DNA of 25,609 nt from an uncultured Porphyromonadaceae bacterium (lineage in GTDB: Bacteria; Bacteroidota; Bacteroidia; Bacteroidales; Muribaculaceae), in assembly GCA_900548705.1 (NCBI GenBank), contig URLF01000038.1:1-25609 (forward strand), given 5' to 3'. Within the stretch, counting starts at the first letter, position 1. Every line of letters starts with the position of its first letter. Below, piece after piece: positions 15,285 through 24,151 of this stretch. A program made the position numbers and the translations under genes. Under the pieces are notes generated by a model. It made no database searches and was not told the DNA's origin. It was given only the letters and a program-made list of their open reading frames with translations.

Positions 15285-16661
15285 TTATTTGATTGTTCCC
15301 AATGATTTTTTCAGATAAAGATAAGCCAGACGCACATCGATGTCAGATGCGATGAGATTGGTCTTGGCTTTGAGCCACGCCGTCTGCGCCTCAATGACAT
15401 TGCTGACAGGAATCACACCCTCCTTCAGCCCCATCGTGGCATAACGGAGATTCTCATCCGCGGCGGCCTGACTGCTCAACGAAGCAGTATAACGTTCATG
15501 AGCCTCACGCACTTTCTGTCGGCTCTGGCAAACCTGCAACTCTATCTTCTCACGAGTCTCCTCGAAGTTGAATCGGGCCGCAGCCGCCTCGGCCTTCGCG
15601 CTTTTGACCTTATATCCTCTGTCGCCCCAGGTGATAATCGGGATATTGACAGCCACTCCTATGTTCCATGTCCCTTTGAATTTCTTCTCGAAGCTATTGA
15701 ATACAGATGGGTAACTTGCGAAATATCCTCCGGTAAGCACCACGCTTGGCAAAAACTCGGAACGTGCGATTTTCACCTTCTCATCATATATTTTAAGCGA
15801 GGTGCCTATCGCGGAAAGCTCAGGACGGTTTTCCCACGCGTCAGGATTGTCTATCTCCGCCAGTTCTGACGCCGCGAAGTCATCATTGTTTTCATCTTCC
15901 AGTTCGATTGAAGAATCCAGCGGAAGACCGCAAAGCTGACAAAGACGCATTTTCAGAATCTCGATACCGTTGTCAACCTGGATTATCGCCACATCAGCTT
16001 CATTGACCTTAACCTTGACGCTGAGTCCATCGGCTTTCGTCGCGAATCCCTCATCAATCATCTGCTGGATATCACTCTCAAGGGTCTTGACCAGATTCAG
16101 GTAACTTTCGGCAAGCCGTTTGCGAGCTGACAGCTCCACGATATTCCAGTATGTCTCATCCACATCGACTATCAGTTCCTGATATTCCAGGCGGTGCTTG
16201 TCAGATGCGATCTTCTCTGCGTAACGGGTGATATTGTTGTATGCCCTGATTTTGCCACCCATATATATGGGTTGGGTAAGCATCACCGCCGCCCCTGCCA
16301 TATTACGCGTGTCGGTTCGTAACGCATCCACCAATCCCTGCCCCACCTGATTGAGGGCCGGAATTGAAAGTGCGTCCCCGACACTTGACAATGTAGCCTT
16401 TTGCTCATCGCTGAGCAAAGACAATTCTTTGCCGGTATGCATATAGATACCCGAGGCGGAGACTTTAGGCAGATAATTCGTGAAGGCTGATTTACGATTG
16501 TAATAGGCCGCCTTCATCTCCATCTCAGACTTCCGGAGATCTTTGTTGTTTTCCACCGCGAGTGTGCGGCAGCTGTCCAGGCACAGCACCCTGGGTGCTG
16601 CCAAGATTGCCGGCATGCCAAGCAATATCAGCAGCAATAACGAGAGGTTTCTTTTATACAT
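15285..16661 (-). CDS. TolC-family outer-membrane efflux protein
   Basis: This protein of about 458 residues belongs to the TolC/OEP family: a signal peptide (M-Y-K-R-N then a leucine-rich core), then C-R-T-L-A-V-E-N-N-K-D-L-R and long alternating helices typical of the TolC tunnel, including the second repeat E-N-R-P-E-L-S-A-I. It forms the outer-membrane exit duct of the exporter. The frame extends to a TTG at 16742, but those residues (P-E-K-Y-D-F-L-E-Y) look like upstream DNA. ATGs at 16679, 16670 and 16661 are possible, and 16661 gives the best signal peptide. It is the first gene of the exporter operon and divergent from the AraC regulator. Confidence 0.85.
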   Translation of the reverse strand: MYKRNLSLLLLILLGMPAILAAPRVLCLDSCRTLAVENNKDLRKSEMEMKAAYYNRKSAFTNYLPKVSASGIYMHTGKELSLLSDEQKATLSSVGDALSIPALNQVGQGLVDALRTDTRNMAGAAVMLTQPIYMGGKIRAYNNITRYAEKIASDKHRLEYQELIVDVDETYWNIVELSARKRLAESYLNLVKTLESDIQQMIDEGFATKADGLSVKVKVNEADVAIIQVDNGIEILKMRLCQLCGLPLDSSIELEDENNDDFAASELAEIDNPDAWENRPELSAIGTSLKIYDEKVKIARSEFLPSVVLTGGYFASYPSVFNSFEKKFKGTWNIGVAVNIPIITWGDRGYKVKSAKAEAAAARFNFEETREKIELQVCQSRQKVREAHERYTASLSSQAAADENLRYATMGLKEGVIPVSNVIEAQTAWLKAKTNLIASDIDVRLAYLYLKKSLGTIK

Positions 16662-16800
16662 TCCAATCATATCTGTCATTCTTAATTCAGCTGCAAAGTT
16701 CGGCACAAATGGATATTCAAGAAAGTCGTATTTCTCCGGCAAATTGGAGTATACTTCGCTTTCTGCCCCTCCTACACACCAACTATATGCATATTATTGT

Positions 16801-16808
16801 TATATTTG
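16801..16808 (+). promoter_or_regulatory. -7 box of the AraC regulator gene
   Basis: TATATTTG is an exact TAnnTTTG match, 22 bp before the ATG at 16831. In the same divergent spacer the minus strand has GAACTTTG (16694-16701), a one-mismatch -7 candidate for the exporter operon, but its nearest TTG is only 16 bp upstream. Confidence 0.55.
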
Positions 16809-16830
16809 CGCAGTTTAATCATTATAAGCT

Positions 16831-17712
16831 ATGTATAAGGCAACTACTGACATATCTATCGAACGCTTGCTCGAACAGGACATTCCCGAACTGGTAGGCT
16901 TCAACAATGACATTGTGATGATGAACACCCTTGGAGATTTACGGCTGTTTTCTCACCCGGCGAGACTTAAAGCCACCACTGTGCTTGTCTGCCTGCAAGG
17001 GGAGATAGATTGCAGCATTAATCTCCGACGTTTCAAAATCACAGCCAACCATCTGCTGGTTAATTTCGCAAGTGATATCATCCAGATTCACGACTCTGAC
17101 AATATAGCCGGATATGCCATCATTCTCTCGGAAGATTATCTCCAGCAATTGCAACTCGATTTCAGATTGAGGGCGCAAAGCTACATAGGCTTGCGTGGCA
17201 ACGGTCCGATCAGCGTGCCTTATGAGGAGCTTGTCCACCTTAAACCATATTATGCCCTGTTCAAAAAAAATATGGAGGATGGTAATTCCGAGGCCATAAA
17301 AGGCCTTGCGCTCGCTTTGTCATACACCATATTATCAATGGTCAGACGTTTCCAGCCGCAGAACAACCTCACAATGGGGAAAGACGCCTCTCGCGCCCAG
17401 CAGCTGTTTGACAAATTCATGACATTGCTCCAGGCATATCACGAAAAGGAACGCAGCCTGCAATTCTATGCCGACAAGATGTATCTCACCCCTAAATATG
17501 TGTCGGGGATGATCAAAAGTTATAGCGGGAAGGCAGCCCTCGAATGGATAAACGAGTATGTCGTGCTTGAAGCCAAGATGATGCTCCGCTATACCCCAAT
17601 GTCAGTCCAGGAGATTGCGTATGCCCTTAACTTCCCTACCCAGTCTGCTTTCGGGAAATATTTCAAACAGCAGGTCGGCTCAAGCCCCAAGCAATACAGA
17701 GACAAGCAATAG
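16831..17712 (+). CDS. AraC-family transcriptional regulator
   Basis: This 293-residue protein has an N-terminal cupin-like ligand or dimerisation domain (~30-160) and a C-terminal double helix-turn-helix (~190-290). The C-terminal part contains S-L-Q-F-Y-A-D-K-M-Y-L-T-P-K-Y-V-S and the signature S-V-Q-E-I-A-Y-A-L-N-F-P-T-Q-S-A-F-G-K-Y-F-K. It is divergent from the exporter operon with a 169-bp spacer, the usual place for its own activator. It likely turns the exporter on in response to an unknown compound. Confidence 0.9.
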   Translation: MYKATTDISIERLLEQDIPELVGFNNDIVMMNTLGDLRLFSHPARLKATTVLVCLQGEIDCSINLRRFKITANHLLVNFASDIIQIHDSDNIAGYAIILSEDYLQQLQLDFRLRAQSYIGLRGNGPISVPYEELVHLKPYYALFKKNMEDGNSEAIKGLALALSYTILSMVRRFQPQNNLTMGKDASRAQQLFDKFMTLLQAYHEKERSLQFYADKMYLTPKYVSGMIKSYSGKAALEWINEYVVLEAKMMLRYTPMSVQEIAYALNFPTQSAFGKYFKQQVGSSPKQYRDKQ

Positions 17713-17770
17713 ACGACACCCCCAAACGGCAACTTCGTCTGTGTAAATAAATAATTATCAGTGTCTGTTT

Positions 17771-17801
17771 TTTGGAAAACAGGGGAAATTCGTTATCTTT
17801 G
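17771..17801 (+). promoter_or_regulatory. promoter of cardiolipin synthase / recQ
   Basis: TTTG (17771-17774) and TATCTTTG (17794-17801) are 19 bp apart, a full match to the Bacteroidota consensus. The ATG at 17810 is only 8 bp beyond the -7 box, so the transcript has almost no leader. A perfect stem (CTGTTTT/AAAACAG, 17765-17771 and 17776-17782) encloses the -33 element. Confidence 0.8.
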
Positions 17802-17809
17802 CAGATAAT

Positions 17810-19267
17810 ATGTGGACACTGGTAGACTACATCAACACGACCTGGTTATGGTGGACTGTCACCATAGCCTATGCCGCCATTGTCCTCGGGGTCATAGCCA
17901 TTGTGGTTTCGGAAAACCGCAATCCGGTGAAATCCCTCGCCTGGGTAACCGTGTTGCTTGTATTACCGGCTGTCGGCCTTATCCTGTATCTGTTCTTCGG
18001 CCGTAACATCCAGAACAAGCGTATCATATCGAGACGTAACCGCCGGAAACTCAAAAGGCTGGAGCAAAACGGACAAATCGAGTCTTCGAAGGTCAAACAG
18101 TCGTCGGTAAATCTGCGACATATAAAACTTGTCCACTCCCTGCAAGGTTCCCCTTATTATGAAGGCAACCGGGTTGACATTTTCGACAATGGCAATGACA
18201 AGTTTGAGGCGTTGCTCGCCGACATTTCCAGCGCAAAAAGCTTCATCAACATAGAATATTACATAATCGCCGATGACAAAATAGGCAATCGCATAAGCCA
18301 GGCCCTCGTGGAACGGGCCAGAGCAAGCGTAAAAATCAGAATCATCTACGACTCGGTAGGCTCTTTCAAGACACCCGGGAAATTTTTCAAAAAACTCAAG
18401 AAGGAAGGTATCGAGGCCTATCCATTCTTCGAGGTCGCATTTCCTCCATTCGGCACACGCGTAAACTGGCGTAACCACCGCAAAATTGTCATAATCGACG
18501 GCAGGGTGGGATATATCGGCGGAATGAACATCGCCGACCGTTATGTAGACGGCGGAAAATCATTTGATGTCTGGCGGGATTTGCATCTCAGAATCACCGG
18601 TCCCGGTGTGGCTGCGTTGCAGCAGTCTTTCGCGGTGGACTGGAACTACATGGGACAGCCACTGATTGAGGACGAGACCACTCCCGATTCGCCGGACACG
18701 AATCCTGTCACGGACAATGGAGTTGGCATACAGCTACTCACCGGAGGACCTGTCAACCAATGGATGAATCTCACACTGATGTTCCAGCAGGCCATATCAT
18801 CCGCCAAGACCCGAGTGTGGCTCCAGACCCCGTATTTCCTCCCGACTGAAGGATTGCTCCATGCCCTTCAGATCGCATCGCTGTCAAAGGTGGATGTGCG
18901 TATTATGCTCCCCCGTCGCAGCGACAGTGATATGTTGCGCTGGGCTTCTTTCAGTTATATCCAGGAATGTCTGAGAGCCGGAATAAAGGTATATCTCTAT
19001 GACAAGGGGATGCTCCACAGCAAGGCCATAATCGTGGATGACGATTTCGCCACGGTCGGCTCGACCAATTTTGACTTCCGCAGTTTCGAGCATAATTTCG
19101 AGGCCAATCTGCTGGTCTATTCCAAAGAATTCAATGCCGCCCTCAGAGCGCGTTTCATAGCTGACCAACGCGATTGCCTCAGGGTCAATCCCGGTATATG
19201 GCGACAACGCCCCTACCTTGAAAAAGGGCTGGAGTCGGTAATGCGTCTGTTCGCGCCGATATTATGA
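17810..19267 (+). CDS. cls: cardiolipin synthase (phospholipase D family)
   Basis: This 485-residue protein has two N-terminal transmembrane helices (~13-33 and ~43-63, the second ending L-Y-L-F-F-G-R-N) and two PLD domains. HKD motif 1 is His223-Lys225-Asp230 (H-R-K-I-V-I-I-D), followed by G-G-M-N. HKD motif 2 is His403-Lys405-Asp410 (H-S-K-A-I-I-V-D), followed by G-S-T-N. This is the full bacterial Cls layout and normal length. It condenses phosphatidylglycerol into cardiolipin at the inner membrane. No ATG lies closer downstream, so 17810 is the start despite the near-absent leader. RecQ follows after 10 bp and is probably co-transcribed. The upstream spacer 17713-17760 shows no clear terminator for the AraC gene. 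Confidence 0.9.
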   Translation: MWTLVDYINTTWLWWTVTIAYAAIVLGVIAIVVSENRNPVKSLAWVTVLLVLPAVGLILYLFFGRNIQNKRIISRRNRRKLKRLEQNGQIESSKVKQSSVNLRHIKLVHSLQGSPYYEGNRVDIFDNGNDKFEALLADISSAKSFINIEYYIIADDKIGNRISQALVERARASVKIRIIYDSVGSFKTPGKFFKKLKKEGIEAYPFFEVAFPPFGTRVNWRNHRKIVIIDGRVGYIGGMNIADRYVDGGKSFDVWRDLHLRITGPGVAALQQSFAVDWNYMGQPLIEDETTPDSPDTNPVTDNGVGIQLLTGGPVNQWMNLTLMFQQAISSAKTRVWLQTPYFLPTEGLLHALQIASLSKVDVRIMLPRRSDSDMLRWASFSYIQECLRAGIKVYLYDKGMLHSKAIIVDDDFATVGSTNFDFRSFEHNFEANLLVYSKEFNAALRARFIADQRDCLRVNPGIWRQRPYLEKGLESVMRLFAPIL

Positions 19268-19277
19268 TTTCCCCGCG

Positions 19278-21221
19278 ATGGCATCTATCCACGATTTATT
19301 GAAAAAGTATTGGGGGTATGACTCATTCCGCCCTATGCAGGAGGAAATCATCACCTCTGTCCTCGACGGACATGATACACTGGGGCTGCTCCCTACCGGA
19401 GGTGGGAAATCCATCACTTTCCAGATTCCCGCATTGATGCTCGGCGGCCTGACCGTGGTTGTCACCCCGCTCATATCCCTGATGAAAGACCAGGTTGACA
19501 ACCTGCGTCGTAAGGGAATTCTGGCAGGCCAGCTCAACCACGCGATGAAACGCCACGAAAGCGAGCTTGTCTTGAAACGGTGTGAGTTAGGGAAGATAAA
19601 GATTCTATATCTATCCCCGGAAAAGTTGCGTTCACCAAATATGGAGGCTTGGTGGAACATCCTCGATGTCAGGCTCATCGTGGTGGACGAGGCTCATTGC
19701 ATCTCCCAGTGGGGTTATGATTTCCGGCCTTCATACCTTCAAATCGGTCAGTTGCGCGAACGATTCCCCGACGTGCCGGTTCTTGCTCTCACCGCGTCTG
19801 CTACGCCACAGGTGGTAGACGACATTATGGACAGACTCTCCTTCCGCGACAAAAGCCATCGTTTCCACCTTAGTTTCACCCGCAAGAACATCTCATATGT
19901 CGTAAGACACTGCGATTTCAAGGACACGGAATTGCTCCATATACTCTCCCGTGTCAGCGGATGTGGCATAGTCTATACCCGTTCCCGGAAGCGCACCCAT
20001 GAACTGGCTGCATTCCTCGCGTCCAACGACATATCGGCCGATTACTACCATGCCGGTCTATCTCCTGAGGATAAAAACGAACGACAGAACCGATGGAAAT
20101 CTGGAGAGACAAGGGTTATGGTGGCGACAAATGCCTTCGGCATGGGTATAGACAAGCCGGATGTCAGGATAGTCATACACCATGACCTCCCGTCATCCCT
20201 TGAGGAATATTACCAGGAAGCAGGCCGCGCGGGGCGTGACGGGCTGCACTCTTGGGCCGTCGTCCTCACTACCCCCGCAGACAAGGGAACCCTGACCCGG
20301 AGATTATCTGAAACCTATCCCGACAAGGAGTTCATACGCGACATCTACGAGAAACTTTTCATATTCCTCGGGGTCGGGATGGAGGAGGGATTCGGTAAAA
20401 ACTTTGAATTCCAGTTCGGGAAATTCTGCCAGCGATGGGACCTGAATCCGGTGATGGCAGACAGTGCGCTGAGAATCCTGTCTCAGGCCGGGTATTTCGA
20501 CTACACCGATGACATGACGAGTCCGTCAAGGCTGTTCATGACGATGTCACGCAGGGGATTGTATGATCTCCGGGGACTGTCAGAAGAGACAGAGCGGGTC
20601 TTGCAGTTCATCTTGCGCAACTATCCCGGCATCTTCGCCGACTACGAGCATATCCAGGAACCATACATAGCATCCTCCCTTGAGCTTACCGAGCGCACGG
20701 TATATGAGTCATTGCTGCGTCTGCGGAAACTGCATGTAATCGATTATGCTCCGAGAAAACGCGCGCCATACATTTATATGTTACGTTCGCGCGAACCGAG
20801 ACAGGATGTCATCCTCCCCAAAGCGATATATGAGACACGGAAGCAACTTATGGAGGTACGTCTGAACGCGATGAAAAAATTCGCGTTCGACGATTACGCC
20901 TGCCGGGTCGAGACAATGCTCGGCTACTTCGGGGAAAAGACCTCACCCTGCGGCACATGTGATGTCTGCCGCGAACGGCGTAAAATAGAGAGCCATCGAA
21001 AACAACAGTTGAAAAGCGCCTCCATAGCCCCGGAGATCATCGAAGAGGCTATCGTTTATGTGGTCAACCAGAATCCGGAAGGCATCTCTGTTGACACCCT
21101 CGCCTGCAATCTGAATCTGAGCCCCGACACGATACTGGAGCCGATACGTAGGCTTGCCGATACCGGCAACATTCAACTGGAATGTGATCAGCTTTTCCCC
21201 ATAACCGCCGCAAGGCAATAA
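19278..21221 (+). CDS. recQ: ATP-dependent DNA helicase RecQ
   Basis: This 647-residue superfamily 2 helicase has F-R-P-M-Q near residue 17-21, Walker A T-G-G-G-K-S at 40-45, the DEAH box at 137-140 followed by C-I-S-Q-W-G, motif VI Q-E-A-G-R-A-G-R-D-G at 313-322, and a RecQ zinc site with Cys542, Cys558, Cys561 and Cys564. The RecQ C-terminal winged-helix is followed by a second short winged-helix-like region (~575-647) in place of a clear HRDC domain. It unwinds DNA 3'-5' in recombination repair. ATG 19278 follows cls by 10 bp, so the two are probably one operon, ended by the hairpin at 21228. Confidence 0.95.
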   Translation: MASIHDLLKKYWGYDSFRPMQEEIITSVLDGHDTLGLLPTGGGKSITFQIPALMLGGLTVVVTPLISLMKDQVDNLRRKGILAGQLNHAMKRHESELVLKRCELGKIKILYLSPEKLRSPNMEAWWNILDVRLIVVDEAHCISQWGYDFRPSYLQIGQLRERFPDVPVLALTASATPQVVDDIMDRLSFRDKSHRFHLSFTRKNISYVVRHCDFKDTELLHILSRVSGCGIVYTRSRKRTHELAAFLASNDISADYYHAGLSPEDKNERQNRWKSGETRVMVATNAFGMGIDKPDVRIVIHHDLPSSLEEYYQEAGRAGRDGLHSWAVVLTTPADKGTLTRRLSETYPDKEFIRDIYEKLFIFLGVGMEEGFGKNFEFQFGKFCQRWDLNPVMADSALRILSQAGYFDYTDDMTSPSRLFMTMSRRGLYDLRGLSEETERVLQFILRNYPGIFADYEHIQEPYIASSLELTERTVYESLLRLRKLHVIDYAPRKRAPYIYMLRSREPRQDVILPKAIYETRKQLMEVRLNAMKKFAFDDYACRVETMLGYFGEKTSPCGTCDVCRERRKIESHRKQQLKSASIAPEIIEEAIVYVVNQNPEGISVDTLACNLNLSPDTILEPIRRLADTGNIQLECDQLFPITAARQ

Positions 21222-21275
21222 TAAAAGCGGGCCTCGCTTGTCTCCATCCTGGAGAAGGCGAGGCCCGGGAGTTTT
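21222..21275. terminator. bidirectional intrinsic terminator between recQ and GEVED gene
   Basis: A 10-bp GC-rich outer stem (21228-21237 with 21258-21267) and a 6-bp inner stem (21241-21246 with 21250-21255) form one long hairpin. On the plus strand it is followed by GGAGTTTTC, and on the minus strand by CTTTTATT, so it can stop recQ and the convergent GEVED gene. Confidence 0.85.
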
Positions 21276-21295
21276 CATGGATTCCTGCGAATCAC

Positions 21296-23986
21296 TTATC
21301 GCGAAATGGCGAACTTCAGAGATTCGGATGTGCCATCCACATATTTCACATAGAGGACATATACCCCGTCTGCGAATCCATCAACGGGAACTGTCACATT
21401 GTTTTTACCGGGAGCCATGTCTGACATCAGACGTCCTGACAAATCAACCACGCGGATATTTGCAAGAGCATTCTCGGCATTAATCGAGATACCTTCTGTC
21501 GTGAAGCTGATTTCAGACTTGACAACCGACACTGCGTCGATGCTTGCCAGGATTCCATTCGCGAAGTAAACCGGGACGGTGTAAACCGGCTTGAGTTCGT
21601 CGTTTGAGCGAATCTCAATCGCGGCCTCATACATACCCTCGTTGAGGTTGGCCGGATTCATCGAAACCTTCACTGTGGCGGATTCCCCGCTGCCAAGCGA
21701 AATGTTATCTTTGTCAAGAGTAAGCCAGTTGATATAGGCCGAGCGTTCGCCGGTGACATTCGCGCGGATGCAATAGTTATGGTCTATACCCAGCTCTGAC
21801 ATCGACCACCAGGTCTCGCCGCCGATATTGCAAAGGTCGCCATAACCGGCAATTGCGGGCACGCCGTCAATGCCGATATGATATTTCGAAGCTGACATGT
21901 TAAGCATCTCGACACCAAACCAGATATCTTCCCCTGTGATTTCAACAGGATTGTCGAGAGTCACCACATTCCACATACCGGGCTGTGCGGTGAATTCCTG
22001 GTCGGCAAGCACCTCACCAGCATGTGCGCGATCCACCCCCTGACCATATACTTTGATACGGGTGCCTTCGGGCAATTCATTGATGAAGACCTCGATGCTT
22101 GAAATCTTCATGCCCTTGAGCGCCCTCATACGTTCACGGGGATAATAGTGGGCGAAAACACCTGCGGAATAGTTACCGAGCGAAACAGCCGATTCATAAC
22201 CGCCGTCATAACGGAGCACATATTCCGACTCAGTCTCGGTCTCAGCCTTTCCGGCCTTCAAAACCTTTTGTGATTTGAGGGAAGACCCGAAGTCTCTTGC
22301 GGGAGCCAGGGAACGGGGCTCATATACCTCCGGCAAGTCATAGACCACACCGAGCGAACCTTCGAGAAGTGCGTCACCATTATTGGAAATCGCCAATGCG
22401 GAATGGCATACATCCCCTTCGGTCTCTCCTGAAACCTCCGCAAGATCTGTGGCGACAGAAGAGGTGGCCTCGTTGCGCTTCACAATCAGTCCGTAATCTT
22501 CGGTCTCTCCGAAATAATAACTGCCGCACGGTGAGGGGGAGCCATAGACATCCATGACCACACGCATACGTTTGAGCCCTTCGGTAACGGGTACATTCTC
22601 GGGGATAGTAAGCTCAAGGTCGTTATCATAAATATAGCCGATTTCTTCACCAGCGCCGGAGAAAACGCCATCGTTGTTCCAGTCAACCCAGACTCCGGTA
22701 ACAAATGCCCCCAGAGGCTCCATAGAGATTGTCAGGGTTTCTCCCGGACGGATTTCGGTCACACCACCCTCTGTGGAGGAGTAATCGGTATAGCTGTCTG
22801 ATTCAGAGCTGTTGTCAATCGTTCCGACAGTGACGCGGGTTATGCCGACTCTGGGATCTTCATATTCGTGGCCTGACTCGCAAGCCTCACCTTCCGACAT
22901 TGAATAGGTGGAAGCTGCTGCGTTCATTTTGCTTATAGCCTCGTCTCCGGGGGTCACATTGCGCACCTCAACCTTATGGTCTCCGGCTGCAGACAGGTCC
23001 GCGCGCGAAACGAAGGTGTATGAGAATGACGCGCCGGGAGCAATCGATTCAGGGATAGTCTCCACGGCCACGCGCTGGCCATCAACCCACAGTTCGAGTG
23101 TTGCATCATCCAAAGCCTGCGCGCCGGCATTCACGACCTTGGCAGTAACCTTCTCATGGCTGCCATGTGCAGTCGAAGCAGGAGCAATGATATTGTCGAC
23201 ACGGAGTGCTTTCTGAGCTGCCATCGAGCCGTCGCCCATAAAGCTGAACACAGCCGGGAGGTTGGCAAAATTCAAGCCATATTCCTCTCCCATATACACA
23301 TAAGCATAATCGATTGATGTGTCAGCGGTGAAAACCGAAAACCAGCATGAAGGAGCATCCCCCATATCGACAGCGCTGAACGCCATAAATCCTGCCTCCA
23401 GCTTGACAGGCTCATCAAGGGCGACACGGAATTCATACAATGGAGTTTCGTTTTCTCCGGAACCATATGTGACGCCAAGATAACGTCCGATGATGTCAGA
23501 TTCCTGACGTGACACGAGTTCTCCAGGACGACCGTTCTCATCCTGGCGGTAGAATGCGATTTCAAACTTGACAGGCTCGGTCATTTCAAAATCCTCCGAG
23601 ATCCCACCACGACTGTCACATCCGAGCCAGTTGTAGTTTTCATCATCAAAGTAATTGAACATACCGATCACACGGACCTCATTGACAGTCTTGTAACATC
23701 CGTGGAATGCCTGATAGAAGATGGTTGACATGCCGGGACGACCCTGATCTGAACTCTGAAAGCCGGAGTAACCGACCTGGTCAGCGATGTAGGGGCCATC
23801 CAGCACAGTGTTCTCGGGAGCGGCAAAGATTTCATCGACTGTGATTTTAGCCAGTGAGCGATGCCAGTTTCCGAAACTTGTTGCCGCGATTGGCTGTTTG
23901 CTTCCCGCGAGTTTACCCGGAGAAATCGGAGCAGCTTGCAGCAACATCGGGCATAATGCCGCAAGTGCAATGTAGATTTTCTTCAT
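21296..23986 (-). CDS. secreted GEVED-domain protein with C-terminal sorting tail
   Basis: This 896-residue protein has a signal peptide (1-19), an N-terminal beta-rich region (~60-250), a CARDB-like Ig domain (~260-345) with V-V-N-A-G-A-Q-A-L, and a GEVED domain (~376-503) marked by V-W-V-D-W-N-N-D-G at 432-440 and G-E-T-E-D-Y-G-L at 493-500. A further jelly-roll-like stretch (~600-730), a BACON-like linker (~740-815) and a type IX secretion-like sorting domain (~818-896, ending L-K-F-A-I-S-R) follow. It is likely a cell-surface or secreted adhesin or binding protein, and no catalytic residues are recognised. It has its own promoter box and shares a terminator with recQ. Confidence 0.8.
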   Translation of the reverse strand: MKKIYIALAALCPMLLQAAPISPGKLAGSKQPIAATSFGNWHRSLAKITVDEIFAAPENTVLDGPYIADQVGYSGFQSSDQGRPGMSTIFYQAFHGCYKTVNEVRVIGMFNYFDDENYNWLGCDSRGGISEDFEMTEPVKFEIAFYRQDENGRPGELVSRQESDIIGRYLGVTYGSGENETPLYEFRVALDEPVKLEAGFMAFSAVDMGDAPSCWFSVFTADTSIDYAYVYMGEEYGLNFANLPAVFSFMGDGSMAAQKALRVDNIIAPASTAHGSHEKVTAKVVNAGAQALDDATLELWVDGQRVAVETIPESIAPGASFSYTFVSRADLSAAGDHKVEVRNVTPGDEAISKMNAAASTYSMSEGEACESGHEYEDPRVGITRVTVGTIDNSSESDSYTDYSSTEGGVTEIRPGETLTISMEPLGAFVTGVWVDWNNDGVFSGAGEEIGYIYDNDLELTIPENVPVTEGLKRMRVVMDVYGSPSPCGSYYFGETEDYGLIVKRNEATSSVATDLAEVSGETEGDVCHSALAISNNGDALLEGSLGVVYDLPEVYEPRSLAPARDFGSSLKSQKVLKAGKAETETESEYVLRYDGGYESAVSLGNYSAGVFAHYYPRERMRALKGMKISSIEVFINELPEGTRIKVYGQGVDRAHAGEVLADQEFTAQPGMWNVVTLDNPVEITGEDIWFGVEMLNMSASKYHIGIDGVPAIAGYGDLCNIGGETWWSMSELGIDHNYCIRANVTGERSAYINWLTLDKDNISLGSGESATVKVSMNPANLNEGMYEAAIEIRSNDELKPVYTVPVYFANGILASIDAVSVVKSEISFTTEGISINAENALANIRVVDLSGRLMSDMAPGKNNVTVPVDGFADGVYVLYVKYVDGTSESLKFAISR

Positions 23987-24032
23987 AAGATTGATTAATA
24001 TGTTGATGAATCTGATTTTGTCTACCTGTCCA

Positions 24033-24040
24033 CAAAGATA
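24033..24040 (-). promoter_or_regulatory. -7 box of the GEVED protein gene
   Basis: TATCTTTG on the minus strand is an exact TAnnTTTG match, 46 bp before the ATG at 23986. No clear -33 TTG is seen at the expected distance. The rest of the 23987-24151 spacer holds nothing else I can support. Confidence 0.55.
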
Positions 24041-24151
24041 CTATTAATATCATAACGGCTATGATAAAAATCACCCCTCGGTTTAACAAATTCAAGAATC
24101 CGGAATTTTACGTTCCTCAAAAAACGCACAAATGCCACCTGACGTTGCCAA

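Noticed and set aside
16662..16742. N-terminal extension of the TolC-like protein to a TTG start
   Set aside because: The extra residues have no signal-peptide character and overlap the likely promoter. The ATGs at 16679-16661 fit better.
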